This document shows, one piece after another, positions 11,540 to 24,239 of a stretch of 64,000 bases of DNA. This stretch comes from Echinarachnius parma (taxonomy: Eukaryota > Echinodermata > Echinoidea > Clypeasteroida > Echinarachniidae), in contig JBAMJV010008864.1 in assembly GCA_037951105.1 (NCBI GenBank), positions 1 to 64,000 on the forward strand, given 5' to 3'. Under the pieces are notes generated by a model. That model was not told the origin of the DNA, did not search any database, and saw nothing but the letters and a program-made list of their open reading frames with translations. Both the position numbers and the translations under genes were made by a program. Position 1 is the stretch's first letter. Each line of letters begins with the position of its first letter.

Positions 11540-12330
11540 CTCCTTCCCCATTGGGTTGTATAATATGGACTAAGAAATGAATAAAAAGATGACTATATGA
11601 TATCATTAACGACTCCTGCCCCCTATGCTCTTTGCACATTAGCCTCCGCCTGGCTTTATCCTGGGTACGCCACTTGCAATAGACGCCGTTGCCGTGCTAC
11701 ATTTTAACTAGGGTTACCAGTAAACAATGCAATATAAACTAACGCGATCACGTCATCAACTGGTAATATTCGTTTGTGATACAAGAATGGTCATATTTTA
11801 ACATGCATGCCCAGGTGCTGATTATAACCATTGTATGTACAGCGGAATTATGATATAGCGTTTTGAACGACTGTTTGGGTGTGTAGACCACCATACATGA
11901 TGAAGAGAGTACAGGAGTACATTTATAGGGATGTGTCATCATTGGCGATGTTCATTCTAATATGTAGGAATTCATTGCTAATACATTGTATTACTCGTTT
12001 TACGCATGAAATTAAAGTTCGTAGTGCATTCAAGGGTATATCACGCATGTGCAAGTTTATAACATGGAAACATTTGCCTATGGATACATTGAAATAACGG
12101 AGCGGTAAAATAATATATACATAACAGTTTCATAATGTAGTATGTGTTTAGTTATCAGCATCTGATTGCTTCAGATTAGTCTGCATCAATGTGAAAATAG
12201 CTGAATCATATAGTACGACAATTAATTGATCGACATCTCAAAACACAGTGGTTATCTGAAGATCATTATTGTGTTGACTGAGAAGATGTTTTTGAAATGA
12301 GTAATTAATGAATTCAGTGTGCCCCCACTG
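11540..12330. other. Gene 1 upstream sequence conserved with the gene 2 locus
   Basis: Diverged but collinear similarity to about 51.96-52.74 kb is seen, for example around 11568 (tatggactaagaaatg) against 52015, and around 11641 (cctccgcctggctttatcct) against 52095. It is the upstream part of the segmental duplication containing both genes. I found no supported exon; it may include regulatory sequence. Confidence 0.5.
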
Positions 12331-12597
12331 ACTATTCGGGGGTTAAATTGTATCGAACCGTCCCATGACAGGTTTCTACATTATCATCACCACTCGCGTG
12401 GTCCATTGAAGTATTTGGTAAATTACATGGTATTCCCCATCGATATCGATGGTATTCCCCCATTCGCGAACGATAATTAGTGCACGCTCTTTGCCGCTAG
12501 ATGGCGAAAAACCCCAAAACATAATTTTGTTTAAATATATTTCCGGTTCACTTACGGCAGAGAAACTGCAGTGTTGTACTGTTGCATCGATTCCTAA

Positions 12598-12960
12598 AGG
12601 GGTAGTTCAGATTTGGTATAGAGGGTGCTGCACAAAATAATTTTGTTGTGAGATAATGAAAAACTGAGTGTTAAATTTGAGAGAGCATACATTATTTTAA
12701 TAAAAGAATAAACTTTAGAAATCGCTTCAGAAACGGCTGATTTATCAATAGATATATTTGATCGGAATAAATCTTGGGCCCAGATTTATTCGATGATTTT
12801 TTTACAAAATTTAGAAAATGCTTTCACTGAAATTTTCAAAAGAGGCTATGAAATAGTTGTTGATGATCTCTCTATTTAATAATTATTTCAACAATACATT
12901 ACATGCATAAATGAAAAATGGTAAAAACCAATGCCTTTTTAGAGAGCGCCCTCTTGTTGT
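12598..12960. mobile_element. TTAA element, family E (truncated copy E1)
   Basis: It starts with AGGGGTAGTTCAG and contains the family-specific blocks (gagataatgaaaaactgagt, then a gggcccagatttattcgatg region). The right terminus is missing or decayed beyond about 12960. Other copies are listed at 23738, 33907, 43552, 44285 and 45467. Confidence 0.6.
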
Positions 12961-13266
12961 TGGATTTTGGGATGTACCAGGCTTAGATCGCCGTGGACTC
13001 AGAAAAGGGATTTTTTTAGCCTAAGAAGCATTAATTTCGTTAATCGCGTCTGTCATGTTTTTGTTATAAGATAATATTAATCATTAATTTACGCACATAT
13101 AGTCCATTATTATAATGTTTTATTTTACTGTTTAATCATTATGATGGAACAGTATTCCCGTTTATAGTAACTTAAAGGTGGTTCGGATGCGCGGTGACAT
13201 CTTACGGAGGATGCCTTGGGCACGGTTCGAAATGCACATTGGCTCAGTTTGATCAACACGGTTTAA

Positions 13267-13879
13267 AGGGTGACTAAATTACAAACGCTGACTTTTGTTG
13301 ATCTGTAATAATGAATACATCACATATCTTTTGACTATTTGATGTAGATTTTTTTCATATTTTTGATATTATTTTTTCTATTACTTTTATTCTACCTGCT
13401 AAGCTTCACCCCTAAAAAAAAGCCCTCCAGAAGCAATTGACTTTTGTGACATCATAATACCATTCAACCATCAGTCAGCTAGATGAACACAAGACATTGG
13501 TAATTCCCTTCCTATCAAATGACCACCTGTTCACAATAGTATTGCATGTTTTATACAATGCCCACTCACCATGAAAAGAAGGGTTTCAATGAAAACATCC
13601 AATGCTAATGCAATAAGGTACTTAGTGGGTGAGAACATATCTTTTATTCATGTTTATCTAGCTAACTGATGGTTGAATGGTATTATGATGTCACAAAAGT
13701 CAATGCTGGAGGATTTTTTACTTTTTTTAGGGGTGGATCTTAGCAGGTAGAATGAAATTAATAGAAAAAATAATATAACAAATATGACAAAAGTGTACAT
13801 CAAATAGTCAACAGATATGTGATGTATTCAGTATTACAGATCAACAAAAGTCAACATGCATTTGTAATTTAGTCACCCT
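13267..13879. mobile_element. TTAA element, family H (copy H1), palindromic
   Basis: It starts AGGGTGACTAAATTAC after TTAA (13263-13266) and ends GTAATTTAGTCACCCT. Arms of about 280 bases are inverted copies (for example cctgctaagcttcacccct at 13398 against the inverse at about 13730). The right target copy has decayed. A second copy at 48677-49187 keeps TTAA on both sides. Confidence 0.75.
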
Positions 13880-14981
13880 GTAATGCAGTGCGCACAAACT
13901 CGCCTGGCTCCAAATGTCAACCGCTATAAAGCATAATGTACAGTGACCCCTAGTCCCCTACATTTCCAAATATAAAGAGCTTTCTTCGAAAAGGCGCTAT
14001 ATCCACTTTCTCAACTTTCGACGAAAACAGGTTTCTTTGCCCAACATTGTACACGTGCCTATAGGAATATGAAGTGAGTTATTTGTCGTAAAATGTGGAT
14101 TCCTAGATAGCTACGTAGCTTGTAAATGTAGATACATCGTTAACTCAATGGATATGGAATGTGGATTTAGCGCATTTTGGAACTGAGTCTTGATAATTAT
14201 ATCACTTTATAAATGTTATGTCAAGGCCTAGTAATAATATTGTTTTCAATAAAAAATAAACATAAGTTTGATTTGTTCTAAATGGTAAATCATGTTGTCG
14301 CGACCCACCAGATTCTTTAACAAGTTGAAACAGTTTTCATGACACCGATCGGGATACAATCATGACAACAAAGTGGACGTATATTACGGACTATTATTTT
14401 GATCGAGGTAAAATACCAAAACTGTTTTGATATTAATTTAGTATCTTATTTCTATTCCTGTAATTATGATGTTTTTTTTTTTAGAACTGTTGATGCAACT
14501 GTCATGTAACTTCGGAAGACTTTGTTTAAGACTATTTTTTTCAAACTATACAATGCGTTTGTTTGAATGTCGCGTATGTGGAGATGCGGGATATTTACAT
14601 ATCTCAACTCTGCTACAAAGACAATTTAATAAATACAAATCGTACTTTTATTTTGAGGATAGATGTTGTAGTTTTAGTAAATGGTTCTTGCTGTGGGTAT
14701 GCAGCATTTGTGTTATAGTTAATACGGTTATGCTGTATCATAGGGAACTTCTGAAATTTGTCCAATCACGCATTAAACATGATGTTACTGCGTTGTTTTA
14801 AACAATAATGGCCAACAACCACTAATATGGCACAATTGAAAAGTCAGAAAAGTCCAAACATAAAGTTTTTGCAATGCAAATCTAAAGGACATACATATAA
14901 GTACAGTATATACTCCGAAAAATTATCACGTAATATTACTCTGCTATAATATTGTGTGCTTAATTACACGTTAATACTCAA
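13880..14981. other. Intergenic, nothing recognised
   Basis: AT-rich sequence with no motif or repeat I could identify. A 111-codon open frame at 14466-14801 has low-complexity, hydrophobic, cysteine-rich translation and no family signature, so I do not annotate it as a gene. Confidence 0.5.
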
Positions 14982-15010
14982 ATACACACACACACGTACA
15001 CATACACACA

Positions 15011-15072
<62 letters not shown>

Positions 15073-15087
15073 CACACACACACACCT
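14982..15087. repeat. (CA)n microsatellite
   Basis: Almost pure CA dinucleotides with occasional G or T interruptions. Valine-cysteine reading frames across it are artefacts. Confidence 0.95.
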
Positions 15088-15240
15088 ACATACACAACCA
15101 TAACATATACTTTGAATAACATTAGATAGTATGTCGTGGAGGTGGCACGATCGGATATGCACTTGCATGTAAAGCAAGGAAGCCGAGTTCGCAACAGCTA
15201 TCGAAGCCCCTAGATACATGACTTGTGTCAGTCAGCAATT

Positions 15241-15490
15241 CACTTTATCAACATTGCTTCTCCCCACCCAGATGAAATAAATTGGTACTTGTCATGAGTG
15301 AGGGTGTGTAAAGCATGAGCGCATTGTGAAGTAGCACATGCTGGAATGCTCCCCAGGGAATGGAGACAGTTCACAATTGCTCGAATAATTGTGGTTACCG
15401 TATGTATCGGAGTTAAAAGTACTACAATATGCAGATCCCTCTGGGAGAACAGTGCAAAAGCACTGAAGAGGCTGACCTGGATACATACAC
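15241..15490 (-). repeat. Short interspersed repeat-like sequence
   Basis: On the minus strand it includes tccctggggagcat and a trail of short blocks resembling the repeat at 24541-24690 (tccctggggagcatgta). It may be a diverged SINE-like family shared by the two sites. I could not identify an internal promoter or define its ends. Confidence 0.3.
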
Positions 15491-16858
15491 ACATGAAACA
15501 TCACAATTAAAACAAAATCATAGGTAACACCATAATAATTATAAACATTTATATTTCAAGGGATATATTCAATATGAAAATATTACAATGCCTGTCTGAT
15601 TCCTACTCTCATTATGTCATGGGTATGCAGACTGATTAAATCACATTTTATTTCTTTGAGCATTGTTTTGAAAAGGTTGTATTTATTGTCCACATCATGT
15701 AGAAACACCAGAAACTGTGATATCAATCATGAATTTGATAGTTAAAATATGTTTATACAACTATGTAAAATTTGTAACATGTAATAAGCAATTAATGTAA
15801 TACTTCTTGAGAAAAAAAACGAATGCAACGCGATGCAGGGCAGAGTAATACCTACTTCTTACACAATAAACAATATAATTAATAAACTGGCAAATATAAT
15901 GAAGGAAATTCAATGATATAATGCAACTACAGTGATAATCAGTTAAGTGACAAACAAAGTTCCAGTGTAAATAAAAACTGTTTTGATGTGAAGTGTATTA
16001 CTAATCTCTATACTGGTTAGCGGAACATAAGTGAACCAAATAGTATATATTCTAATATATTTTTTACAAAGCACATGCAATAATATGACATACTAAAACA
16101 AAATTATTGATTTCTCACAACGCAATTGAAAGTATAATATCAAACGAAATGTAGCTTAGTGTAACTAAAACACAACCAATTTTAAAGGTAAAAAACATAT
16201 AAAGCATTTATAGAAAAAAAAGGATAATATTGGCGTGTTTTTATATCTCAATAAGATGGCAAGGCAAAGACATTATTATTAAAGTTCATATTTATTTACT
16301 TATTGATTATTGCATAGGATAATAGTGTATATCATCTGACTTAGTAAAATACGCGTCGCTGATTGGCTAATCACGGTTCATGACAGGGGTGTCAATTTTG
16401 TTATGACACCATGGCCAGAGAGTTATGACACCCATCTGCGATTGACAATCAACATTACAACAAATGCACGTGTAAACGGTACGTAAAGTACCGTATCGTA
16501 CCTCGATATACCGTACCGTACGATAATCATTCTTCTCGCAGCTACCAAAATCAAACGAAAATCAGCGATTTCCAGTACAACTTGATCAGATAATTACATG
16601 ATTAACATAATCGAAGGAAGCAATCAACACAATATATTTCCGATATAGAAATGCAGCAATCGGAACATGTTGAGATATTAGTGCTGGGAGAAGCCGAGAG
16701 AAGCAAATTACGTACGTAAATCGACTGCATTGTGATTGTACTGTGTGTTGTGTACAATTGTGTTGCGGTATGTGTGTGCAGTGTTCGTGTGTGAGTGAGT
16801 GAAAAGCGAAACAGATTATGATTTCAATTTGTATTATTTTAAACAATCAGATGATATA
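15491..16858. other. Intergenic, AT-rich, nothing recognised
   Basis: I see no open frame with a family signature and no defined element. There is a short palindromic stretch around 16470-16530 with repeated taccgta words. Confidence 0.45.
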
Positions 16859-17047
16859 ACAGTTGTTAACTTTGTTGTCGGGAACATGACGGAATATTCC
16901 AATCCTCGGGATTTAAAATGCTATTTCGTGAAGAAAATAAGTCCCTCGACTACGTCTCGGGACTTATTTACTCTTCCCTCAATAGCATTTAAAATCCCTC
17001 GCATGGAACATTCCGTCATGTTCCCTCCACCACCAGTTAACAACTGT
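16859..17047. repeat. Near-perfect multi-block hairpin
   Basis: ACAGTTGTTAACT at the left end pairs with AGTTAACAACTGT at the right. Inside, GGAACATGACGGAAT, the ATTTAAAATGCTA block and TAAGTCCC each have their inverse in mirror order. The loop is about gactacg. It is non-coding and immediately precedes the element at 17098. Confidence 0.8.
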
Positions 17048-17097
17048 ATAATATTTCATGATTTCATAATTGTCTGTCAATTGATATATCATACTAT

Positions 17098-17900
17098 GGG
17101 TTACACTCCGTTATTCCGAAGGTTCGTTATTCCGAAGGTTCAGTTATTCCGAAGGTTCGTAATTCCGAAGGTTCGTTATTCCGAAGGTTCGTTATTCCGA
17201 AGGTTCGTTATTCCGAGGGTTCGTTATTCCGAAGGTTCGCTATTCCTAAAACGAAATCGGGTTCGTTATTCCGAAGGTTCGTTTATCCGAATAAAAAAAT
17301 CGGGTTCGTTATTCCGAAGGTTCGTTATTCCGAAGGTTCGTTATTCCGAAATTAAATCGGGTTTGTTATAATACTATAATTTGAGTTTTGTTTATTTAAT
17401 TTACAGCCTGCATTAAGCATACGGCCCTCCCCCTTTCCCTCCCTTGGCCAGACCAATCAAACATTTAAGTTTATTTTATCTCTTTATATTAAATTATAGC
17501 ATTATAACAAACCCACATTCATTTTCGGATTAACGAACCCGATTTCATTTTAGGAATAGCGAACCTTCGGAATAACGAACCCTCGGAATAACGGACCTTC
17601 GGAATAGCGAACCTTCGGAATAACAAACCCGATTTTATTTTCGGACTAACGAACCTTCGGAATAAAGAACCTGATTTCATTTTAGGAATAGCGAACCTTC
17701 GGAATAAAGAACCCTCGGAATAGCGAACCTTCGGAATAACGAACCTTCGGAATAATGCAACTAATGTTCGGATTAACGAATCCTATTTCATTTTAGGATT
17801 AACGAACCCTCAGGTATACGAAATTTGCGTGTTCGGAATAACGAACCTTCGGAATAAAGAACCTTCGGAATAACGAACCTTCGGAATAACGAAGCGCACC
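17098..17900. mobile_element. hAT-like element made of TTCGGAATAACGAACC repeats (copy G1)
   Basis: An exact 8-bp duplication, CATACTAT, flanks it at 17090-17097 and 17901-17908. The left part consists of tandem GGTTCGTTATTCCGAA units and the right part of the inverse TTCGGAATAACGAACC, with short AAATCGGG and TTTCATTTTAGGA spacers. The ends read GGGTTACACTCCG and CGAAGCGCACC. There is no transposase. An 8-bp target duplication is typical of hAT transposons. A second copy is at 46874-47978. Confidence 0.8.
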
Positions 17901-17908
17901 CATACTAT

Positions 17909-18118
17909 GTACATATAAATTAATGCGGATAAGTGCCCTGAGAAACAAAGTATGTTGCATAAACATTATATAATTTCAAGGTTCTTAAGCTGTCCATTAA
18001 TATCAAAATTTCGCACACTCGATAATACATTAAATGTTAGCCGTGGCAGTTAGAACAGAAGAAAAAATGAGTGGAAACTAATGAGCTGGTGAACAACATA
18101 GAGGATTGTATTGATAAA
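17909..18118. other. Unassigned sequence before the satellite
   Basis: AT-rich; nothing recognised. Confidence 0.4.
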
Positions 18119-21100
18119 GAGGACGGCAATATGAAATATTAACCAACAGTATAATGAGGCAAGAGGTGAACATAATGAAACATTTGTATTATTTTGCATT
18201 GAATCATTTACAAAACATGTATTATTGGCTAAAAGTACAAAACAAGTCAAACAAAAACGATGCACATATACCTACATTGTGTCTAAATATAAGGCAACTA
18301 GTGATAACCGTTTGGTTTGTAATTACGGTCTAACTGTTAATGGCACTGTGGATCAGCGGTATTGCTCCGTCCTACATTATTTTTCATTTATCCTTCACTT
18401 TGGTACACACATCTAAACACAGAAAATACAAAGAAAATAATTCGAATGTATAAATTCCATTAACAAAACAAATCTAGAATAGCTAATTCATGAAATTTTA
18501 CATTGTATGCACAATTAAATGAATACAACATACACAATAACGTTCATACGAAAGTGTGCACATTTGCTACAACTGCATTATTTAGGTGGCATCAAGGCAA
18601 AGTATAATACTGTCAATAAATTGAATCAGCTTGTCCTTTAGGTTTTGCATTAATTTTCCATTGACAAATAACCTCGCGATCAGCTCGAAGTCTGATAAAC
18701 TGACATTTCGGTATCTTTGTAAACTTTCCGAATATTTATTGTACATATGGTACAAGATGACGCGTAATTATAAATGCGGCGTGATCTGTATGAGGACGGC
18801 AATATGAAATATTAACGAACAGTATAATGAGGCAAGAGGTGAACATAATGAAACATTTGTATTATTTTGCATTGAATCATTTACAAAACATGTATTATTG
18901 GCTAAAAGTACAAAACAAGTCAAACAAAAACGATGCACATATACCTACATTGTGTCTAAATATAAGGCAACTAGTGATAACCGTTTGGTTTGTAATTACG
19001 GTCTAACTGTTAATGGCACTGTGGATCAGCGGTATTGCTCCGTCCTACATTATTTTTCATTTATCCTTCACTTTGGTACACACATCTAAACACAGAAAAT
19101 ACAAAGAAAATAATTCGAATGTATAAATTCCATTAACAAAACAAATCTAGAATAGCTAATTCATGAAATTTTACATTGTATGCACAATTAAATGAATACA
19201 ACATACACAATAACGTTCATACGAAAGTGTGCACATTTGCTACAACTGCATTATTTAGGTGGCATCAAGGCAAAGTATAATACTGTCAATAAATTGAATC
19301 AGCTTGTCCTTTAGGTTTTGCATTAATTTTCCATTGACAAATAACCTCGCGATCAGCTCGAAGTCTGATAAACTGACATTTCGGTATCTTTGTAAACTTT
19401 CCGAATATTTATTGTACATATGGTACAAGATGACGCGTAATTATAAATGCGGCGTGATCTGTATGAGGACGGCAATATGAAATATTAACGAACAGTATAA
19501 TGAGGCAAGAGGTGAACATAATGAAACATTTGTATTATTTTGCATTGAATCATTTACAAAACATGTATTATTGGCTAAAAGTACAAAACAAGTCAAACAA
19601 AAACGATGCACATATACCTACATTGTGTCTAAATATAAGGCAACTAGTGATAACCGTTTGGTTTGTAATTACGGTCTAACTGTTAATGGCACTGTGGATC
19701 AGCGGTATTGCTCCGTCCTACATTATTTTTCATTTATCCTTCACTTTGGTACACACATCTAAACACAGAAAATACAAAGAAAATAATTCGAATGTATAAA
19801 TTCCATTAACAAAACAAATCTAGAATAGCTAATTCATGAAATTTTACATTGTATGCACAATTAAATGAATACAACATACACAATAACGTTCATACGAAAG
19901 TGTGCACATTTGCTACAACTGCATTATTTAGGTGCCATCAAGGCAAAGTATAATACTGTCAATAAATTGAATCAGCTTGTCCTTTAGGTTTTGCATTAAT
20001 TTTCCATTGACAAATAACCTCGCGATCAGCTCGAAGTCTGATAAACTGACATTTCGGTATCTTTGTAAACTTTCCGAATATTTATTGTACATATGGTACA
20101 AGATGACGCGTAATTATAAATGCGGCGTGATCTGTATGAGGACGGCAATATGAAATATTAACGAACAGTATAATGAGGCAAGTGGTGAACATAATGAAAC
20201 ATTTGTATTATTTTGCATTGAATCATTTACAAAACATGTATTATTGGCTAAAAGTACAAAACAAGTCAAACAAAAACGATGCACATATACCTACATTGTG
20301 TCTAAATATAAGGCAACTAGTGATAACCGTTTGGTTTGTAATTACGGTCTAACTGTTAATGGCACTGTGGATCAGCGGTATTGCTCCGTCCTACATTATT
20401 TTTCATTTATCCTTCACTTTGGTACACACATCTAAACACAGAAAATACAAAGAAAATAATTCGAATGTATAAATTCCATTAACAAAACAAATCTAGAATA
20501 GCTAATTCATGAAATTTTACATTGTATGCACAATTAAATGAATACAACATACACAATAACGTTCATACGAAAGTGTGCACATTTGCTACAACTGCATTAT
20601 TTAGGTGGCATCAAGGCAAAGTATAATACTGTCAATAAATTGAATCAGCTTGTCCTTTAGGTTTTGCATTAATTTTCCATTGACAAATAACCTCGCGATC
20701 AGCTCGAAGTCTGATAAACTGACATTTCGGTATCTTTGTAAACTTTCCGAATATTTATTGTACATATGGTACAAGATGACGCGTAATTATAAATGCGGCG
20801 TGATCTGTATGAGGACGGCAATATGAAATATTAACGAACAGTATAATGAGGCAAGAGGTGAACATAATGAAACATTTGTATTATTTTGCATTGAATCATT
20901 TACAAAACATGTATTATTGGCTAAAAGTACAAAACAAGTCAAACAAAAACGATGCACATATACCTACATTGTGTCTAAATATAAGGCAACTAGTGATAAC
21001 CGTTTGGTTTGTAATTACGGTCTAACTGTTAATGGCACTGTGGATCAGCGGTATTGCTCCGTCCTACATTATTTTTCATTTATCCTTCACTTTGGTACAC

Positions 21101-22156
21101 ACATCTAAACACAGAAAATACAAAGAAAATAATTCGAATGTATAAATTCCATTAACAAAACAAATCTAGAATAGCTAATTCATGAAATTTTACATTGTAT
21201 GCACAATTAAATGAATACAACATACACAATAACGTTCATACGAAAGTGTGCACATTTGCTACAACTGCATTATTTAGGTGGCATCAAGGCAAAGTATAAT
21301 ACTGTCAATAAATTGAATCAGCTTGTCCTTTAGGTTTTGCATTAATTTTCCATTGACAAATAACCTCGCGATCAGCTCGAAGTCTGATAAACTGACATTT
21401 CGGTATCTTTGTAAACTTTCCGAATATTTATTGTACATATGGTACAAGATGACGCGTAATTATAAATGCGGCGTGATCTGTATGAGGACGGCAATATGAA
21501 ATATTAACGAACAGTATAATGAGGCAAGAGGTGAACATAATGAAACATTTGTATTATTTTGCATTGAATCATTTACAAAACATGTATTATTGGCTAAAAG
21601 TACAAAACAAGTCAAACAAAAACGATGCACATATACCTACATTGTGTCTAAATATAAGGCAACTAGTGATAACCGTTTGGTTTGTAATTACGGTCTAACT
21701 GTTAATGGCACTGTGGATCAGCGGTATTGCTCCGTCCTACATTATTTTTCATTTATCCTTCACTTTGGTACACACATCTAAACACAGAAAATACAAAGAA
21801 AATAATTCGAATGTATAAATTCCATTAACAAAACAAATCTAGAATAGCTAATTCATGAAATTTTACATTGTATGCACAATTAAATGAATACAACATACAC
21901 AATAACGTTCATACGAAAGTGTGCACATTTGCTACAACTGCATTATTTAGGTGGCATCAAGGCAAAGTATAATACTGTCAATAAATTGAATCAGCTTGTC
22001 CTTTAGGTTTTGCATTAATTTTCCATTGACAAATAACCTCGCGATCAGCTCGAAGTCTGATAAACTGACATTTCGGTATCTTTGTAAACTTTCCGAATAT
22101 TTATTGTACATATGGTACAAGATGACGCGTAATTATAAATGCGGCGTGATCTGTAT
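18119..22156 (+). repeat. Satellite array: six head-to-tail units of exactly 673 bp
   Basis: Units begin with gaggacggcaatatg at 18119, 18792, 19465, 20138, 20811 and 21484. Total length is 4038 bases, exactly six units. The copies are almost identical; I noticed only isolated differences (for example attaaccaac in unit 1 against attaacgaac in the others, ggtgccatc near 19935, caagtggtg near 20180). A 63-codon frame recurs in every unit but starts with TTG and shows no family motif. Near identity implies recent amplification or homogenisation, or a tandem expansion fixed in the assembly. Confidence 0.95.
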
Positions 22157-22766
22157 TCAATTCAAACAGCAAGTTCACACACAAAAGTATTTTCGATTTT
22201 TAGAATAGTCATGGTAAATTTTATGACATGAGGTGTGATCGTATTGTATCAATAACATTATGGAAAGTCATGAGTAAACCAAACATTGTCATTAAACAAA
22301 CCATCGAGTTAATGCAAACAACTTCTTTCAATATTCACATTCTGTATCTTCCACCACAAAGTGAAGTTAGGGTGTATAAACTCCAGTCCATATTATACTT
22401 AATATCTTTAGCCAACAATATGCGATGTATATTTGCGGCCCTACTATATCCCTAAGAGCCGTATTTATAAGCGGCTCTATTGTTATCACAAACCAGTAGC
22501 TCTCTCTTATGCCAGCTTGACCTAGGTAACCTCGAGTGCATGACTTCATGTCACGGTCTAGATAAAGGTACCTCTCTGGAATGGAGAGAATGCTTTGAGA
22601 AAAAACAAACACAAGAGGCAACAGGAAACCTTAGTTGGTCGGGTTTAATTTGATGTTCCCTCTGTAATAATGCTATCGGATTACGAACATAATTTTGTGT
22701 ATACAAATTATAATTTAATACGACAGAGTTGAAAATACTCAGTATCCCAACCAACCAATAACGGAA
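22157..22766. other. Region downstream of gene 2
   Basis: It lies between the satellite and the gene 2 stop codon and is the expected 3' UTR and flank on the minus strand. An ATTAAA hexamer occurs on the minus strand near 22714, about 55 bases after the stop, and could serve as a polyadenylation signal. Nothing else was recognised. Confidence 0.35.
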
Positions 22767-23064
22767 TTAAGTTAGATGCCTGTCTGCGATTGTGACAAGA
22801 CCAACTTTCACTAGTGCCTCTCTCAGGATACGACGTTGGTATTTCGTTGATGTTCTTTCCTTCCAGTCATTCAGCAAGCTACTTGTTCCGTCTGTCGTCA
22901 CCTTGCCGCTTAGTTTATTGGATTGTATGACTTGTTCTACATATGCGCGTGAGAATTTAAGCTCCAAACCGAATTCCGTCAGCTTCGTATTGGCTCCACC
23001 GATGTCCATAGCGATACTGTGCACTAGACTGTCAGATATTTCCTCCGTATCATTACTTGAAGAT
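22767..23064 (-). CDS. Gene 2, terminal exon: C-terminal Death domain
   Basis: The exon begins after the acceptor CTTCTATACAG and ends with TAA at 22769-22767. Its roughly 98 residues form a complete Death domain (VHSIAMDIGG, FGLELKFSRAYVEQVI, LLNDWKERTSTKYQRRI, LREALVKVGLVTIADR). The layout matches that of the gene 1 Death exon but the sequence is clearly distinct. UNC5, PIDD and ankyrin proteins also end in ZU5-UPA-Death, so this exon most likely closes the protein begun by the exons up to 36.8 kb. The acceptor phase (one base before the first full codon) does not match the phase-1 donor at 26844, so at least one intervening exon is needed. Confidence 0.85.
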
Positions 23065-23352
23065 CTGTATAGAAGGGTACAAGGAAACCATATATGAACA
23101 AACAATTAGGATTGAACTAAATGCATTGTCAGTACTCAAACATAAGTATAAAGACATGTAGACTTGTCATATGATGGTGAGGGCATTGCACTTACTTGGG
23201 GAAGTCAACGCTTGATATGGTGATACACAAGTCGTTTGCAGAGATGAAGCTCCTGGTCTCGAGTGGATCGAATGGTCTTTATTTCATAGATGTTAAACAT
23301 ATAAAATGCCAGAACACTTCTATAGTGAGGTTAATTTGTATACCTGCACTAT

Positions 23353-23489
23353 CGACTCTTATATACAGACAGCTCGACCAAGAAGCGTGTGCTCTAAATC
23401 TTGGTCTTCACCATATGTGGTCGGGAGAATATTAATTGTCACATCGAGTAATTCATGTAGAAGCCTTCGCTGGTTAACGGTATCATTAG
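23353..23489 (-). CDS. Candidate small exon between UPA and the terminal Death domain
   Basis: On the minus strand an acceptor ACTCTCCGCAG precedes a frame reading NDTVNQRRLLHELLDVTINI, LPTTYGEDQDLEHTLLGRAV and then a stop. The acceptor phase matches the donor at 26844. The translation looks more protein-like than its surroundings, but the available donors give phase 0 or 1 while the next exon wants phase 2. I therefore treat it as a possible exon, an alternative terminal exon or a decayed one. Confidence 0.3.
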
Positions 23490-23737
23490 CTGCGGAGAGT
23501 TATACGAACACAAACCAGACGCCAGTCTGGAAACCATATTCGATAAGAAGGTAACGGATGAGCACCTAAGTTATTAGACGGGTCAGAATTAGGCGCTCGA
23601 ACAGCATTTAGGTGTGGAAAAGAAGTGAGAACGGTCTGTAACTATTTGTTGCGGATAGGTCTTATCCTGGCTTCAGTAGAGCTATTACACGTGCGTAACA
23701 TAATATATTGGGGATTTTCGTAGTAAAAGAGTATTAA

Positions 23738-24239
23738 AGGTACATTTGAGTATTGGTACTTCCCGAAATGCCTCTTGACACTAATTGGTTGGTTTTAATT
23801 CCATTTGAAAGTTCCTTGAATAAAACATGTAAAATACGAATCATTCCCTTTTCAAATGCTCTTATAGTTTTTGATTAAAAGATGTTTTATTTTTAAGTGT
23901 ACCAGGCGGGGGCCATTTTGACTGTTTAGAAAAATAAACAAAATGCTACTTGAAAAAAATCTAAAAAGCTTTTTAAATAGTTGTTGATGACATCTCTATT
24001 GAATCATTATTTTAACCAAACATCAAATGGACAATTTTGTATGAAAAATGGCTAAAAACCAATGAGTTTTTAGAGAGTACCAACTTGAATTGTTACGGCT
24101 CTTTTTAATGATAACAGGGATAGTCGTCTGTAATTGTGTATACCTTTCGAGCATGGTGGAGTTATAACTATTAGTTTGTACCGCAATGATGCAGGTTTTG
24201 GTTACTAAAGTTAAGTTTGACCAGTACTCAACTATCCCT
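23738..24239. mobile_element. TTAA element, family E (copy E5)
   Basis: It starts AGGTACATTTGAG after TTAA (23734-23737) and ends CTCAACTATCCCT. The right target reads TCAA, one base from TTAA. The internal blocks tttttaaatagttgttgatg and cgagcatggtggagttataa match the other family E copies. Confidence 0.7.

Noticed and set aside
14466-14801. 111-codon frame
   Set aside because: AT-driven composition, no homologous copy in the window, no recognisable domain.
14964-15219. Valine-cysteine repeat proteins
   Set aside because: Translation of the CA microsatellite.
17098-17371. Repeat protein with RRFVIP units (also at 47245-47481)
   Set aside because: Translation of the 16-bp repeats of the hAT-like elements; it disappears outside them.
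18225-18416. 63-codon frame repeated six times in the satellite
   Set aside because: It starts with TTG, not ATG, has no family motif, and recurs only because the 673-bp unit repeats.
18119-22156. CRISPR-like regular spacing
   Set aside because: The repeats are long contiguous units with no unique spacers, in a eukaryotic context.
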